64,000 bases of DNA, taken from positions 726,680 to 790,679 of the forward strand of contig NZ_VNIP01000008.1 in the NCBI RefSeq assembly GCF_008370325.1. Direction: 5' to 3'. The notes under the pieces were generated by a model. It worked only from the letters and a program-made list of their open reading frames with translations. It was not told the DNA's origin and made no database searches. Origin of the DNA: Martinezella tropici. Its GTDB lineage: Bacteria > Pseudomonadota > Alphaproteobacteria > Rhizobiales > Rhizobiaceae. Positions 9,667 to 18,081 of this stretch are shown here, piece after piece; the first letter of the stretch is position 1; each line of letters starts with the position of its first letter. Position numbers and translations under genes: made by a program.

Positions 9667-9684
9667 CCGGCGCTCGGGCGCCGG
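9667..9684. terminator. 7-bp GC hairpin between convergent genes
   Basis: CCGGCGC and GCGCCGG pair perfectly around a 4-base loop between the stops of the M24 peptidase gene and the DUF2278 gene. No T-run follows, so a bidirectional terminator role is inferred from position. Confidence 0.45.
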
Positions 9685-9722
9685 ACAATGCCCCGATATC
9701 GGCTTTCTGCGTCCGCCGAAAC

Positions 9723-10772
9723 TTACCCCTGGAACGGGATGGTTCGCCCGGGCTGCTTTGCCTGCTCCTTGGTATAGGAAACGCCGTGGACCTTGAGGCC
9801 CTGCGCGTTGAGCAGGGTAATGATACCGCCCTTGTTGGATAGGGTGACGGGCGGTTGGATCTCGACCACCTGCGTCGCGCCGGCGGCGATCGAACCGCTG
9901 AGCGCCATCGCATTCTTCTGCTTGTCTTTGATCTGCCAGCCAGTGAGATCGACCGGCACGTCGGCGGTATTGAGCAAGGTGACAGTTTCCCGCTCGGGCG
10001 TCTTCACGTCGTTGACATAGGCAGCGATGATGCGCACCAGCCCATCCGGCACGTCGAAGGTGGGTATGGCGTCGCGATCGACCGGCGTATGCGGCAAGTT
10101 CGGATGATCTTGATCCTGTGGCACGATGAGCGACCCGTCCTTATCGTCCGAATGCCAAGCCTGCGTCCGGAATTTCATGAAGATCGCAACCCATTGTTGC
10201 TCGCGGGGAAACTCCAATATCAGCCCGCCATCCTGCCATGGGCCGTTCTGAGAGGCATATTTGCCGGGCGGATTACCCTGGTTGAAATGAATGTCATGGA
10301 TGCCGCGGCCGGGCTTGAAACCGAAATACTGGTCGGCCTTGTTGTTTTCCGGTCCCCAGGTCTCGCCGAAGGCGTAGATCATCGCCTGTTCGTCCGACAT
10401 GGCGCGCTGGATATAGGCGTCGATCTTTTCGTTGAGATCATTGTCCGGGCCAGCCGCCGAGATCGGCAGCGGCTTCAGTTCCCATGGCTGCATGAGATTG
10501 CCGCGGATGAAATCGAGCGCGACGCCGCCGGGCTGGCTTGATGTCGGATGCAAGCCTTCCGGTAGCTCCGCCAACTGGGCGGTTATCGGGTGTTCAAAAC
10601 GGGACCGCACAAGGAACTCGACCTCGCTTCCATCCTGCGAGCGCACATTGATGGCGATGCGATACAGCGTCCCGTTTTCCGAAACCAGCACCTGATAATG
10701 CGGGCTTGAGCCGGTCGCCAATCGATTGTTGATGGGTCTGCCCTTGAGCACGGCGTAGTTGTTGAGCGGCAT
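9723..10772 (-). CDS. DUF2278 protein with C-terminal lamin-tail-like domain
   Basis: 349 residues from ATG 10772, preferred over an upstream in-frame start because GGGAGGAT precedes it. Residues 1 to about 225 match the DUF2278 (YukJ-like) pattern: MPLNNYAVLKGRPI at the start, then PHYQVLV and a GIHDIHFNQGN segment. The last ~110 residues form an all-beta domain of lamin-tail type (TVTLLNTADVPVDLTGW, and later GGIITLLNAQGLKVHGVSYT). There is no signal peptide. The biochemical role is unknown. It lies 147 bp downstream of the sugar ABC operon on the same strand and may or may not be cotranscribed. Confidence 0.72.
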   Translation of the reverse strand: MPLNNYAVLKGRPINNRLATGSSPHYQVLVSENGTLYRIAINVRSQDGSEVEFLVRSRFEHPITAQLAELPEGLHPTSSQPGGVALDFIRGNLMQPWELKPLPISAAGPDNDLNEKIDAYIQRAMSDEQAMIYAFGETWGPENNKADQYFGFKPGRGIHDIHFNQGNPPGKYASQNGPWQDGGLILEFPREQQWVAIFMKFRTQAWHSDDKDGSLIVPQDQDHPNLPHTPVDRDAIPTFDVPDGLVRIIAAYVNDVKTPERETVTLLNTADVPVDLTGWQIKDKQKNAMALSGSIAAGATQVVEIQPPVTLSNKGGIITLLNAQGLKVHGVSYTKEQAKQPGRTIPFQG

Positions 10773-10919
10773 GGCATCCTCCCTTAGCCACATAAGCAGC
10801 ACATAGTGTCGCATCAGAATGAAGCTTCTGCGACACCGGAGTTATCTATAGGCGTGCCGAAGTTTTTCCGTTCACGAAGTGCGAAGCCGCCATGATCATC
10901 TCGATCGAAAGGACGGCCC

Positions 10920-11978
10920 TTATGTCGCCCTTGTGCCGTCCTCGCCGAAGACATGCAGATGCTGCGGCGGGAAGGCGACATTCACCTGCGGGCCGGCGCT
11001 CAATGCACTGCGATCCAGCGTGAATACCTTGAACGGCAGGCCATGCAACGAGAGATGCAGGATGATGCCAAAGCCCGTGGGCTCGACAAGCTCGACATTG
11101 GCGGACATGCCGGACTGATCCGACGACAGCATGACATGCTCAGGCCGAATGCCGAGCGTCACTTTCGTACCGACAGACAATTTTAGCGGCTCCGAAAGCG
11201 GGATGACCGTGCCGTCCTTGAGCTTGACGCCATTGCTTTCATAGGTTGCGTCGAGAAAATTCATGCCGGGTGAACCGATGAAGCCGGCGACGAAGAGATT
11301 GGCCGGCCGGTCGTAAAGTTCAAGCGGGCTGCCGACCTGTTGCACCACCCCGCCATGCATGGCGACAATCCGGTCCGCCAGCGTCATCGCCTCGATCTGG
11401 TCGTGGGTCACATAGATCGATGTCGCTTTAAGATCGCTATGCAACCTCTTGATTTCGGCTCGCATCTGCTCGCGAAGACGAGCGTCGAGGTTCGACAGCG
11501 GCTCATCGAAGAGGAAGGCTTTCGGCTGGCGTACGATGGCGCGGCCCATGGCGACACGCTGACGCTGGCCACCGGAGAGCGCCTTCGGCCGGCGTTCAAG
11601 CAGCGGATCGAGACCGAGCTTCGCGGCGGCGCTGGCGACCGCCTTGGAAATGCTGTCCTTCGCCATCTTCCGCAGCCGCAGGCTGTAGCTCATATTGCCG
11701 GCGACATTCATATGCGGATAAAGCGCATAGGACTGGAACACCATGGCGATATCGCGATCCTTCGGATGCAGCTCGTTGACGCGGTTGTCCGCAATGCGGA
11801 TTTCACCGCCGCTGATGTCCTCAAGGCCGGCGATCATCCTGAGCAGCGTTGACTTGCCGCATCCGGATGGACCGACGAGAACGACGAATTCGCCGTCCTT
11901 GATCCTGAGATCGATGTCGTGCAGCACCTGCACATGGCCGTAGGCCTTCTTGACGTTCTGAATATCGATCGATGCCAT
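10920..11978 (-). CDS. Sugar ABC transporter ATPase, UgpC/MalK type
   Basis: This 352-residue cytoplasmic ATPase has Walker A GPSGCGKST at 36-44, signature LSGGQRQR, Walker B ending in DEPLSNLDA, and a C-terminal TOBE-like regulatory region (LGIRPEHV). Such subunits energise CUT1 importers for oligosaccharides, polyols or glycerophosphodiesters. The gene starts 4 bp after the second permease and is the last gene of the transporter set. The specificity is not visible in the sequence; the regulator and PLP enzyme upstream argue for an unusual, possibly amino- or sulfur-containing substrate. Confidence 0.9.
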   Translation of the reverse strand: MASIDIQNVKKAYGHVQVLHDIDLRIKDGEFVVLVGPSGCGKSTLLRMIAGLEDISGGEIRIADNRVNELHPKDRDIAMVFQSYALYPHMNVAGNMSYSLRLRKMAKDSISKAVASAAAKLGLDPLLERRPKALSGGQRQRVAMGRAIVRQPKAFLFDEPLSNLDARLREQMRAEIKRLHSDLKATSIYVTHDQIEAMTLADRIVAMHGGVVQQVGSPLELYDRPANLFVAGFIGSPGMNFLDATYESNGVKLKDGTVIPLSEPLKLSVGTKVTLGIRPEHVMLSSDQSGMSANVELVEPTGFGIILHLSLHGLPFKVFTLDRSALSAGPQVNVAFPPQHLHVFGEDGTRAT

Positions 11979-11982
11979 GTGA

Positions 11983-12813
11983 CTAACCCTTGACCGCGCC
12001 GGCCGTCAGGCCCTGCACGAGATAGCGTTGGATGAGCAGGAAGAAGAGCGCGGCCGGAATGAGCGCCATGACGCCCGCTGCCATCATCTGCCCGAAATCC
12101 ACCGAGAATTTCGAGACGAAGGTGAGAAGGCCGACCGGGAAGGTCGCTGCCTGGTTGCCGTTGATGAGCATCAGCGCGAAAAGCAGCTCGCTCCATGCGG
12201 CGGTGAAGACGAAGCCGAGCGTCGCCGCGATGCCGGGCAAGGTCAGCGGCAGGATGATCTGCCTGAAAGCCGTGAACTGTGTTGCACCGTCGATCATGGC
12301 AGCTTCTTCCAGATCCTTCGGAATGCCGTCGAAGAAGGACTGCATCAGGAAGGTGGCGAAAGGCACGTTGAAGGCCGTGTAGACGATAACGAGGCCGGTG
12401 AGGCTATTGGTCAGATGCAACGGCGTTAGGATCTTGAAGATCGGTGCGACGAGCATGACCAGCGGAAACATCTGCGTCAGCAGCATCAGCGCCACGATCC
12501 AGTATTTGGCGCGGAATTTGAAGCGCGAGAGCGCGTAGCCGGAGAGCGATGCGCATATGGTGACGGCAATCGCCGTGGAGGCGGAGACGATCAGGCTGTT
12601 CTTGAAGAAGGTCGGGAAGTCGCTGTGCTGCAGCACGAAGGCATAATGTTCCCAGGTCGTGCGCGACGGCCACATGCGCACGCCTTCGGTATAGAGCAGA
12701 TCGTTCGGCGTCACCGACACCTTGAGCAGCCAGAAGAGCGGGAAGAGCGCGAAGACGACGTAGCAAAGAATTGCCAGGCGATGCGCAATGGTGGGGAGGA
12801 CGGATCGTCTCAT
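11983..12813 (-). CDS. Sugar ABC transporter permease, MalG type
   Basis: 276 residues with six predicted membrane helices, beginning about 11-30 (AILCYVVFALFPLFWLLKVSV). The EAA loop that docks to the ATPase is present as EEAAMIDGATQFTAFRQIILPLTLPG. It pairs with the permease encoded 3 bp upstream to form the membrane channel of a CUT1 importer. Confidence 0.9.
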   Translation of the reverse strand: MRRSVLPTIAHRLAILCYVVFALFPLFWLLKVSVTPNDLLYTEGVRMWPSRTTWEHYAFVLQHSDFPTFFKNSLIVSASTAIAVTICASLSGYALSRFKFRAKYWIVALMLLTQMFPLVMLVAPIFKILTPLHLTNSLTGLVIVYTAFNVPFATFLMQSFFDGIPKDLEEAAMIDGATQFTAFRQIILPLTLPGIAATLGFVFTAAWSELLFALMLINGNQAATFPVGLLTFVSKFSVDFGQMMAAGVMALIPAALFFLLIQRYLVQGLTAGAVKG

Positions 12814-12816
12814 GGC

Positions 12817-13758
12817 TCAATCCTTGTTCATCAGTGTCTGCCGCAGCAGGATGATCAGCATGGAATAGGTGAGAAGAAGGACGAGCAGCACCAGTGCGAT
12901 GGCCGAGGCGTAGCCGAAATCCAGCCGTTTGAAGGCTTGCGTGAAGATGTAGCTGGCAACGATCTGTGTGCGGTCCGCGGGGCCGCCGCCCGTCATGACG
13001 ACGATCAGATCGGCGAAGTTGGACACCCAGACCGTGCGCAGCAGCACCGTGATGGCGATGGTCGGCGCCAAGAAAGGAAGCGTGATCGAGCGGAAGCGCT
13101 CGAACCAGCCGGCGCCATCGATCGATGCCGCTTCATAGAGATCGCGCGGGATCGCCTGAAGGGCTGCCAGAAGGGTGATCGCGAAAAAGGGAATACCCCA
13201 CCAGACATTGGCGACGATCGGCCCCCACATCGCATAGTTCGGATCTGAGAGAATATTGCCCGGCTCGCTCATCAGGCCCATGGCATAAAGCCAGTGCGGT
13301 ATCGGGCCGATGACGGGGTTGAATAGCCAGGACCAGTTGAGGCCGGCGAGGAAGGAGGGAACGGCCCAGGGCAGGAACACCAACGCCTGGACGATCGACC
13401 GGCCGAAAAAGGGTTTGTCCAGCAGTAGCGCCAGGATCAGCCCGAAGATGAACTGCAGCGCCACGGAAGCGCCGGTCCACCAAAGCGTATTCTTCAGCGC
13501 CCAGTAGAAGGCCTTATCCTTGGAGAGATCGCGAAAGTGCTCGAGGCCGATGAAGCCACCGGAAAATGGATTGAGCAACTGTATGTCGCGAAAGGCGTAG
13601 GATATGCCGATCGCCAGTGGCACCAGCATCACGGCGATGATGAGGATGAGGGCAGGGGCGCTGTAGAGATAGGGTTCCGAGGCGTCGGCAAGGCGCTTCA
13701 GCCACGGCCTGCGGTCGTGACGCCTGTCGAGCGTGTCGGTGATCGAAGTCATCTGCAA
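12817..13758 (-). CDS. Sugar ABC transporter permease, MalF/UgpA type
   Basis: 313 residues with six membrane helices, the first at about 33-55, and the EAA motif YEAASIDGAGWFERFRSITLPF. It is the first permease of the operon, downstream of the binding-protein gene and its intercistronic hairpin. The length and helix layout fit the MalF-like half of CUT1 channels, without the extra periplasmic loop of E. coli MalF. Confidence 0.9.
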   Translation of the reverse strand: MQMTSITDTLDRRHDRRPWLKRLADASEPYLYSAPALILIIAVMLVPLAIGISYAFRDIQLLNPFSGGFIGLEHFRDLSKDKAFYWALKNTLWWTGASVALQFIFGLILALLLDKPFFGRSIVQALVFLPWAVPSFLAGLNWSWLFNPVIGPIPHWLYAMGLMSEPGNILSDPNYAMWGPIVANVWWGIPFFAITLLAALQAIPRDLYEAASIDGAGWFERFRSITLPFLAPTIAITVLLRTVWVSNFADLIVVMTGGGPADRTQIVASYIFTQAFKRLDFGYASAIALVLLVLLLTYSMLIILLRQTLMNKD

Positions 13759-13809
13759 GAGTTCCCATTCGCGGCGTTCGGGCGCCGTCTGTTTAAGGTG
13801 GGCAGGAAT

Positions 13810-13831
13810 GGCGGCGGATCGCTCCGCCGCC
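13810..13831 (-). terminator. Intercistronic 9-bp hairpin after the binding-protein gene
   Basis: GGCGGCGGA and TCCGCCGCC pair perfectly around a TCGC loop, 12 bp past the binding-protein stop and before the first permease. There is no T-run. In ABC operons such structures often stabilise the upstream message or attenuate, giving an excess of binding protein over membrane subunits. Confidence 0.55.
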
Positions 13832-13842
13832 GAGCATGTAGG

Positions 13843-15102
13843 TTATTTCTTCGCGAGGAATTTCTGCTGGGCCTTGGTCAGGTAATCGGCCCATTGGTCG
13901 GCAAGATCCTTGGCCGAAATATCGCCGAGCAGCGCCTGCTGCGAGGTCTTGATCGCCAGCGAATCCTTGAAGAAGGCGAATTCTTCAAGATAGGTCGGCA
14001 TCACTGTGGGAACGGTGTCCTTGTCGGCCAGTTCCTGGAACCAGCCCTTGAACTGATCGCCGGCGTAGAAGGGGTCTTTTTCCGCAGCCGTGTAGGCCGG
14101 GAGTGCGCCGATCTTCTTGTTCCATTCCAGATTGCCTTCCTTGCCTTCAAGGGTCGCGATCAGCTTCCAGGACAGGTCCTTGTTCTGGCTGGCCGAGAAC
14201 ATCGACCAGCCGGCATAACCAATGGTCGGGAAGGATTTACCATCGGGACCCTTTGGCAGTGGCGCTACGCCGAAATCATCTTTTTTCATGCGTTCCGCAA
14301 CGGCGATCAGGGCGTCCGGATCCTGATCGAGGAAGGCGCAGGTGCCGGAATAGAAGCCGGCGACGACTTCGTTGAAGCCCCAGTTGACGCTATCCTTCGG
14401 CGCATAGCCCTTCTTGTAGAGATCGACCATCCACTCGATGCCCTTTGCCCAGCCGGGGCTGTTCATCGTCGAGGTGCCGTCATCCTTGAAGTACTTGTTG
14501 TCGCCGGCCATGGAGGCGGCGAAGATCATCCAGCCGTTGAGACCGCCCGGGCCGCCGCGCATGCAGTAGCCGTACTTGCCTGGCAGCTTGGAGATGGCCT
14601 CGGATGCCTTGACGAACGCGTCCATCGTCTTTGGCGGCTCGGCGATGCCGGCATCCTTCAGGATCTTCTTGTTGTAGAACATGGCGCGCAGATAGAAGCC
14701 GTAAGGCAGCATATAGGCTGTATTCTTCACATCGCGGCCGAGTTGAAGAGCGCGCGGCGTCAGTTCACTCGTATGCTCCCATTTGGCCAGGTAAGGCTCC
14801 AGGCTTTCGAGCATGCCGTTATTGCCATAGAGCGACAGCCAGGTATCAGGCATTTCCATCACGTCCGGCGTGTCGCCGGCCGAGACCATGGTGGCGAATT
14901 TCTGGAAGGCCTCGTTCCAGGGCAAGGAGATGATGTCGACCTTGGTGCCGGGATTTGCGGCTTCGAACTTGGCGACGATCGATTTGAGCGTCTCGGTACG
15001 CTCGGGGCTGGTGATCACTTCCACGAGCTTCAGCGTCGTGTCGGCAAAGGCGGTGCCCGCCATCATGGCGGTGAAGAGTGCTGCTGTTACCAGTCTTTTC
15101 AT
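13843..15102 (-). CDS. Extracellular sugar-binding protein of ABC transporter
   Basis: A 419-residue member of solute-binding family 1 (MalE/UgpB-like). The signal peptide is about 1-20 (TAALFTAMMAGTAFAD). The mature protein shows the typical ISLPWNEAFQKFATMVSAGDTPDV region. It is periplasmic and delivers the ligand to the two permeases. Its gene lies 41 bp downstream of the PLP enzyme gene on the same strand, so regulator, enzyme and transporter look like one operon. Confidence 0.9.
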   Translation of the reverse strand: MKRLVTAALFTAMMAGTAFADTTLKLVEVITSPERTETLKSIVAKFEAANPGTKVDIISLPWNEAFQKFATMVSAGDTPDVMEMPDTWLSLYGNNGMLESLEPYLAKWEHTSELTPRALQLGRDVKNTAYMLPYGFYLRAMFYNKKILKDAGIAEPPKTMDAFVKASEAISKLPGKYGYCMRGGPGGLNGWMIFAASMAGDNKYFKDDGTSTMNSPGWAKGIEWMVDLYKKGYAPKDSVNWGFNEVVAGFYSGTCAFLDQDPDALIAVAERMKKDDFGVAPLPKGPDGKSFPTIGYAGWSMFSASQNKDLSWKLIATLEGKEGNLEWNKKIGALPAYTAAEKDPFYAGDQFKGWFQELADKDTVPTVMPTYLEEFAFFKDSLAIKTSQQALLGDISAKDLADQWADYLTKAQQKFLAKK

Positions 15103-15143
15103 GTTGGTTCCCCTTTTTAAGTTTTCCTCTCAGATTGACGACT

Positions 15144-16310
15144 TCACGAGGCGGCGGCGATCGCCTCCTCGAGCTCTTTCCATAGGGCCTCGGTTCCTTC
15201 GAGGCCGATATGGAGACGTACGGAGCGCGGATTGATGCCGAAAGTATGCGCCGAATTCGGCTGCGCCTTCTGCTGCAGCACAACTTCGCCCGGCACGATC
15301 AGGCTCTCATGTCCGCCCCAGCTCACACCCAGCTTGAAGAGCGTGAGGCGATCAGCGAAGGCGCGGATATCGACGCCCTCGCGGAAGATGAAGGAAAACA
15401 GGCCCGAGGTGCCATTCAGGCCGGATGGCAGCCGGTTGGCCAGGCCCGGATGGCAGACCTGCTCGACGACATCGAGCTCCTGCAGGCGCTTGGCGATCGT
15501 CATCGCAGCCGCCTCATGCGCCTTCATGCGGATTGGCAGCGTGCGCAGACCGCGGATCAGAAGCCATGCGTCGAAGGGAGAAAGCTTGCCGCCGAGATAG
15601 GGATAGGCTTCGGCCTTGATGCGCGCGATCATCTCCTTCGAGCCGGCGACGACGCCGGCGACGACGTCGCTGTGCCCACCGAGATATTTCGAGGCGGAAT
15701 GGAGGACGAGGTCGACGCCGAGCTTCAGCGGCTGCTGGAAGTAAGGCGTGGCCCAGCTGTTGTCGATCATCGAGACGACGCCATGCTGCTTGGCAAGGGC
15801 GGCGAGTGCGCCGACATCATGCGCTTCCATGACCCAGCTGGTCGGGCTTTCCATGTAGAAGACCTTGGCGCCGGGAAGCGCCTTGGCAACGGCTTCCTCG
15901 TCGCGACCATCGACATAGGTCACTTCCACCTTCATGCGTTTCAGGACCGTGCCGAAGAGGCGGAAGGCGTCGGGATAAACATGTTTGACCGCAACGATCC
16001 TGTCGCCTGGCTCGACAAAACTTAGCACTGCAGATGAAATCGCCGCCATGCCGCTCGCAAAACCGAGCGCATCCTCGGCTCCCTCGAGCTTTGCCAGCAT
16101 CTCCTCGAACATGCGCACCGTCGGGTTGAGGCCGCGCGTATAGATCGGCCGCACCTTTTCACCGCGATAGGAAGCGATCATTTCGTCATAGCTGGAGAAA
16201 GTGAACAGCGACGTCTGGAAGATCGGCGGCACCACGGCCTCGGCGAAATTGCCGTCGTCATGGGCTGTAATAAGGGACGCAAGTTCGAACGGCTCTAGCC
16301 CGTCAGTCAT
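15144..16310 (-). CDS. Cys/Met-metabolism PLP enzyme (cystathionine lyase/synthase-like)
   Basis: A 388-residue fold-type I PLP enzyme of the trans-sulfuration family. The Schiff-base lysine is Lys208 in SASKYLGGHSDV. The phosphate-binding YTRGLNPT (Tyr57, Arg59) and GFASGMAA (about 83-90) are present, as is a Tyr at 112 where the family has its catalytic tyrosine. Family reactions are beta- or gamma-elimination or replacement on Cys, cystathionine, homocysteine or Met derivatives. It overlaps the FadR-type regulator gene by 4 bp and precedes a sugar-type importer, so it probably acts on the imported compound and not in general methionine synthesis. Exact activity is unknown. Confidence 0.85.
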   Translation of the reverse strand: MTDGLEPFELASLITAHDDGNFAEAVVPPIFQTSLFTFSSYDEMIASYRGEKVRPIYTRGLNPTVRMFEEMLAKLEGAEDALGFASGMAAISSAVLSFVEPGDRIVAVKHVYPDAFRLFGTVLKRMKVEVTYVDGRDEEAVAKALPGAKVFYMESPTSWVMEAHDVGALAALAKQHGVVSMIDNSWATPYFQQPLKLGVDLVLHSASKYLGGHSDVVAGVVAGSKEMIARIKAEAYPYLGGKLSPFDAWLLIRGLRTLPIRMKAHEAAAMTIAKRLQELDVVEQVCHPGLANRLPSGLNGTSGLFSFIFREGVDIRAFADRLTLFKLGVSWGGHESLIVPGEVVLQQKAQPNSAHTFGINPRSVRLHIGLEGTEALWKELEEAIAAAS

Positions 16311-17014
16311 TTGGACATTTCCTTGATGTCTTCCTCGACAACGTCGAGAATTTTCAGTGTTTCGGCCCGCGCCGCCTCGGGATCCTGGTCGACGATCGCG
16401 TTGAACAGCGAGCGATGATAAGGGAAGGACCGGCGGGCGAAATCCTGCCGATCAAAGGGATGGTCCCAAAAGCGTTCGAAGGTTTCGCGCATCTGTTCGA
16501 GAAGCTGCCGGAACAGCGGATTGTGCGTGGCGTCGTAGACCGCAAGATGGAAGGCAAGATCCTCCGGCCCGGACGTACCCTTGGCCATATGGACGCGCTC
16601 CATCTCGTTGAGTTTCTCTTCGATGATGACGATATCTTCATCCGTGCGTTTTCTCGCCGCCACCATGCCGGCCTCGCATTCGATGCCGCGGCGGACCTCC
16701 AGAGTCTGCAACAACGCATCACGCAGATGCGGCGGATCGAGGGAAAGCGGCATGTGGATGGTCGCCTTGGAAACCGGCTTCAGCAGATAGGTGCCGCTGC
16801 CTTTGCGCGTCTCCATGACGCCGAGGGCCTGGAAGTACGTAAGCACTTCGCGAATGGTCGAACGCCCCACCGAAAGCGCCGCCATCAGCTCGCGCTCGGT
16901 CGGCAGCCTGTCGCCGGCCTGTAGTTTCGACGATTCGATGAAGGTCGACAGCGCGTCGATGACTTGCTGCGTCCGGTCGATGGAGGGAAGTGGCGTCAGC
17001 ATCGGTTTGGTCAT
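16307..17014 (-). CDS. GntR/FadR-family transcriptional regulator
   Basis: A 235-residue protein with an N-terminal winged helix (about 15-85; LPTERELMAALSVGRSTIREVL) and a C-terminal all-helical FCD ligand domain in which His residues (HLAVYDATHN, YHRSLFNAI) would hold a metal and an organic acid. It is the first gene of the operon with the PLP enzyme and sugar transporter, so local control is likely. A candidate operator lies just upstream of its start. Confidence 0.88.
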   Translation of the reverse strand: MTKPMLTPLPSIDRTQQVIDALSTFIESSKLQAGDRLPTERELMAALSVGRSTIREVLTYFQALGVMETRKGSGTYLLKPVSKATIHMPLSLDPPHLRDALLQTLEVRRGIECEAGMVAARKRTDEDIVIIEEKLNEMERVHMAKGTSGPEDLAFHLAVYDATHNPLFRQLLEQMRETFERFWDHPFDRQDFARRSFPYHRSLFNAIVDQDPEAARAETLKILDVVEEDIKEMSK

Positions 17015-17023
17015 GGTTGATAA

Positions 17024-17035
17024 ATTGGTCTGACA
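17024..17035. promoter_or_regulatory. Possible GntR-type operator upstream of the regulator
   Basis: ATTGGTCTGACA contains the odd-length dyad GTC-T-GAC and resembles the TTGGT/ACCAA-type half-sites used by FadR-subfamily regulators. It lies about 10 bp before the regulator's ATG, where bound protein would block initiation. A partial copy (AGGTCAAT) follows at 17044-17051. The match is imperfect. Confidence 0.3.
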
Positions 17036-17195
17036 TCTGCCATCAGGTCAATCTCTTTTTCAAATGACGCGCTTTTTTCGCGCTTTCAATTGCGAAGAGG
17101 AAGACATCGAGCTGTGAGGCAGATCGTTCACGGCCTTCAAGTGCATCGACGGCACTGCTAGAAGGTAGCGAATGTGAGTCCCGGATTGGAAGAGA

Positions 17196-17450
17196 ATGGC
17201 AGCGCGAGATCGATATTCACGGAAGCTGGAATGCGCGAAATGCGCTCATACCGGATTTGCCGAGGTTTCCGAAACCGACGACCGCAGGGCTGCCGGCCGG
17301 GATTTCAAGATAGACGACATGCCTCGCGGCTTTTCCACCGAACGTCCATCGCTCGACCCGCGCAAGCATATGATGCGCTGCCGTTGCGGCTCCGTATTTC
17401 CCTTTGAGCAGGATACGGCTTATGCGCCCGGCGGCGAGCCGCGTCGCTGA
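17196..17450 (+). CDS. 84-residue zinc-ribbon-like hypothetical protein
   Basis: The frame has a ribosome-binding-like GGAAGAGA directly before its ATG. It contains Cys pairs CAKC (13-16) and CRC (62-64), a layout resembling a zinc ribbon with a long charged insert (DDRRAAGRDFKIDD). No family is recognised. It is monocistronic and diverges from the FadR-type regulator gene. The Cys pairs and codon use support a real gene; the function is unknown. Confidence 0.6.
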   Translation: MAARDRYSRKLECAKCAHTGFAEVSETDDRRAAGRDFKIDDMPRGFSTERPSLDPRKHMMRCRCGSVFPFEQDTAYAPGGEPRR

Positions 17451-17895
17451 ACAAAAATGGAAGCAAGAAAGAAAAAAGGCCTCGCGCGGGCGAGGCTAAG
17501 CTTGTGCCGCTCCGGGGAAATCGGAAGCGACGCGGCGTTCTTAATAGCCGTCCTCGTTCTCGGCTAGGTCAGTTTTGCCGATAACGGTACGCTTGCGTAA
17601 AAAAGCTTTTCATTCGTGAATCTCGCTCGGCGGATAGTGGAAAATCTGGGCAATCAATGCCCGCACTTCCTTTGAAGCAAACGTCGTCGATCGCACGGAA
17701 GAGGGCACTTGCCTCCGACGAGAAACATAGGCGTAAACCATTTTACCGTGCAACATTGTTCAGCTACCGTTCATTTTCGCGCGCGCAAAAAGACAATCGC
17801 CGCAACGCCTTGCGGTTGTCGAGGCTCGGCTTCCCATTGGCTTTCGGGTCTGGTGGCCGAGCCTCGCGGATATTGAAAAGAGCTTGGATATAGGC
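17451..17895. other. 445-bp region with few recognisable genes
   Basis: It contains a hairpin at 17480-17497 that, read on the minus strand, ends in a T-run, but no supported minus-strand gene precedes it. Plus-strand reading at 17657-17893 gives an Arg/Ser-rich frame without a ribosome site, treated as spurious. The stretch 17740-17890 leads up to a 46-residue candidate gene. Confidence 0.4.
17480..17497 (-). terminator. Minus-strand intrinsic terminator without an obvious gene
   Basis: GCCTCGC and GCGAGGC pair around a 4-base loop. On the minus strand the stem runs through CC into TTTTTTCTTTC, a textbook Rho-independent terminator. On the plus strand it sits 30 bp past the zinc-ribbon-like gene and could also serve it. 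A minus-strand small RNA or very short gene upstream (17500-17700) is possible. Confidence 0.6.
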
Positions 17896-18036
17896 ATGCG
17901 GCTACTTCGCGCTTTCGTCGACTGGATTCTGCGCCGCCGCCAAACGCGGCTGCAGCAGGACGTGACTCAACATTCCGCCGATGATCCATGGGTTCTTCAG
18001 CAGATCGAAAAATTCGAGCGCGAACTGAAGCGATAG
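17896..18036 (+). CDS. 46-residue hypothetical protein
   Basis: A short frame that begins MRLLRAFVDWILRRRQTRLQ and ends QQIEKFERELKR. It is amphipathic and highly charged, predicted largely helical, with an Arg cluster at 13-15. The ribosome site is weak (a GGA about 10 bases upstream). No known family is recognised. Its amino-acid composition looks protein-like, but without comparison to relatives it stays tentative. Confidence 0.4.
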   Translation: MRLLRAFVDWILRRRQTRLQQDVTQHSADDPWVLQQIEKFERELKR

Positions 18037-18081
18037 ATGTATCGCGACGCGATCGGCCTAGCCTGTTAGCGCCGGATAGAT

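Noticed and set aside
13537..15120. 527-codon plus-strand open frame
   Set aside because: It is fully antisense to the sugar-binding protein and permease genes, which have clear signal peptide and family motifs. Long antisense frames are common in GC-rich DNA.
17657..17893. 78-codon plus-strand frame
   Set aside because: It is Arg/Ser-rich with no ribosome site or domain; it ends just before a better small frame.
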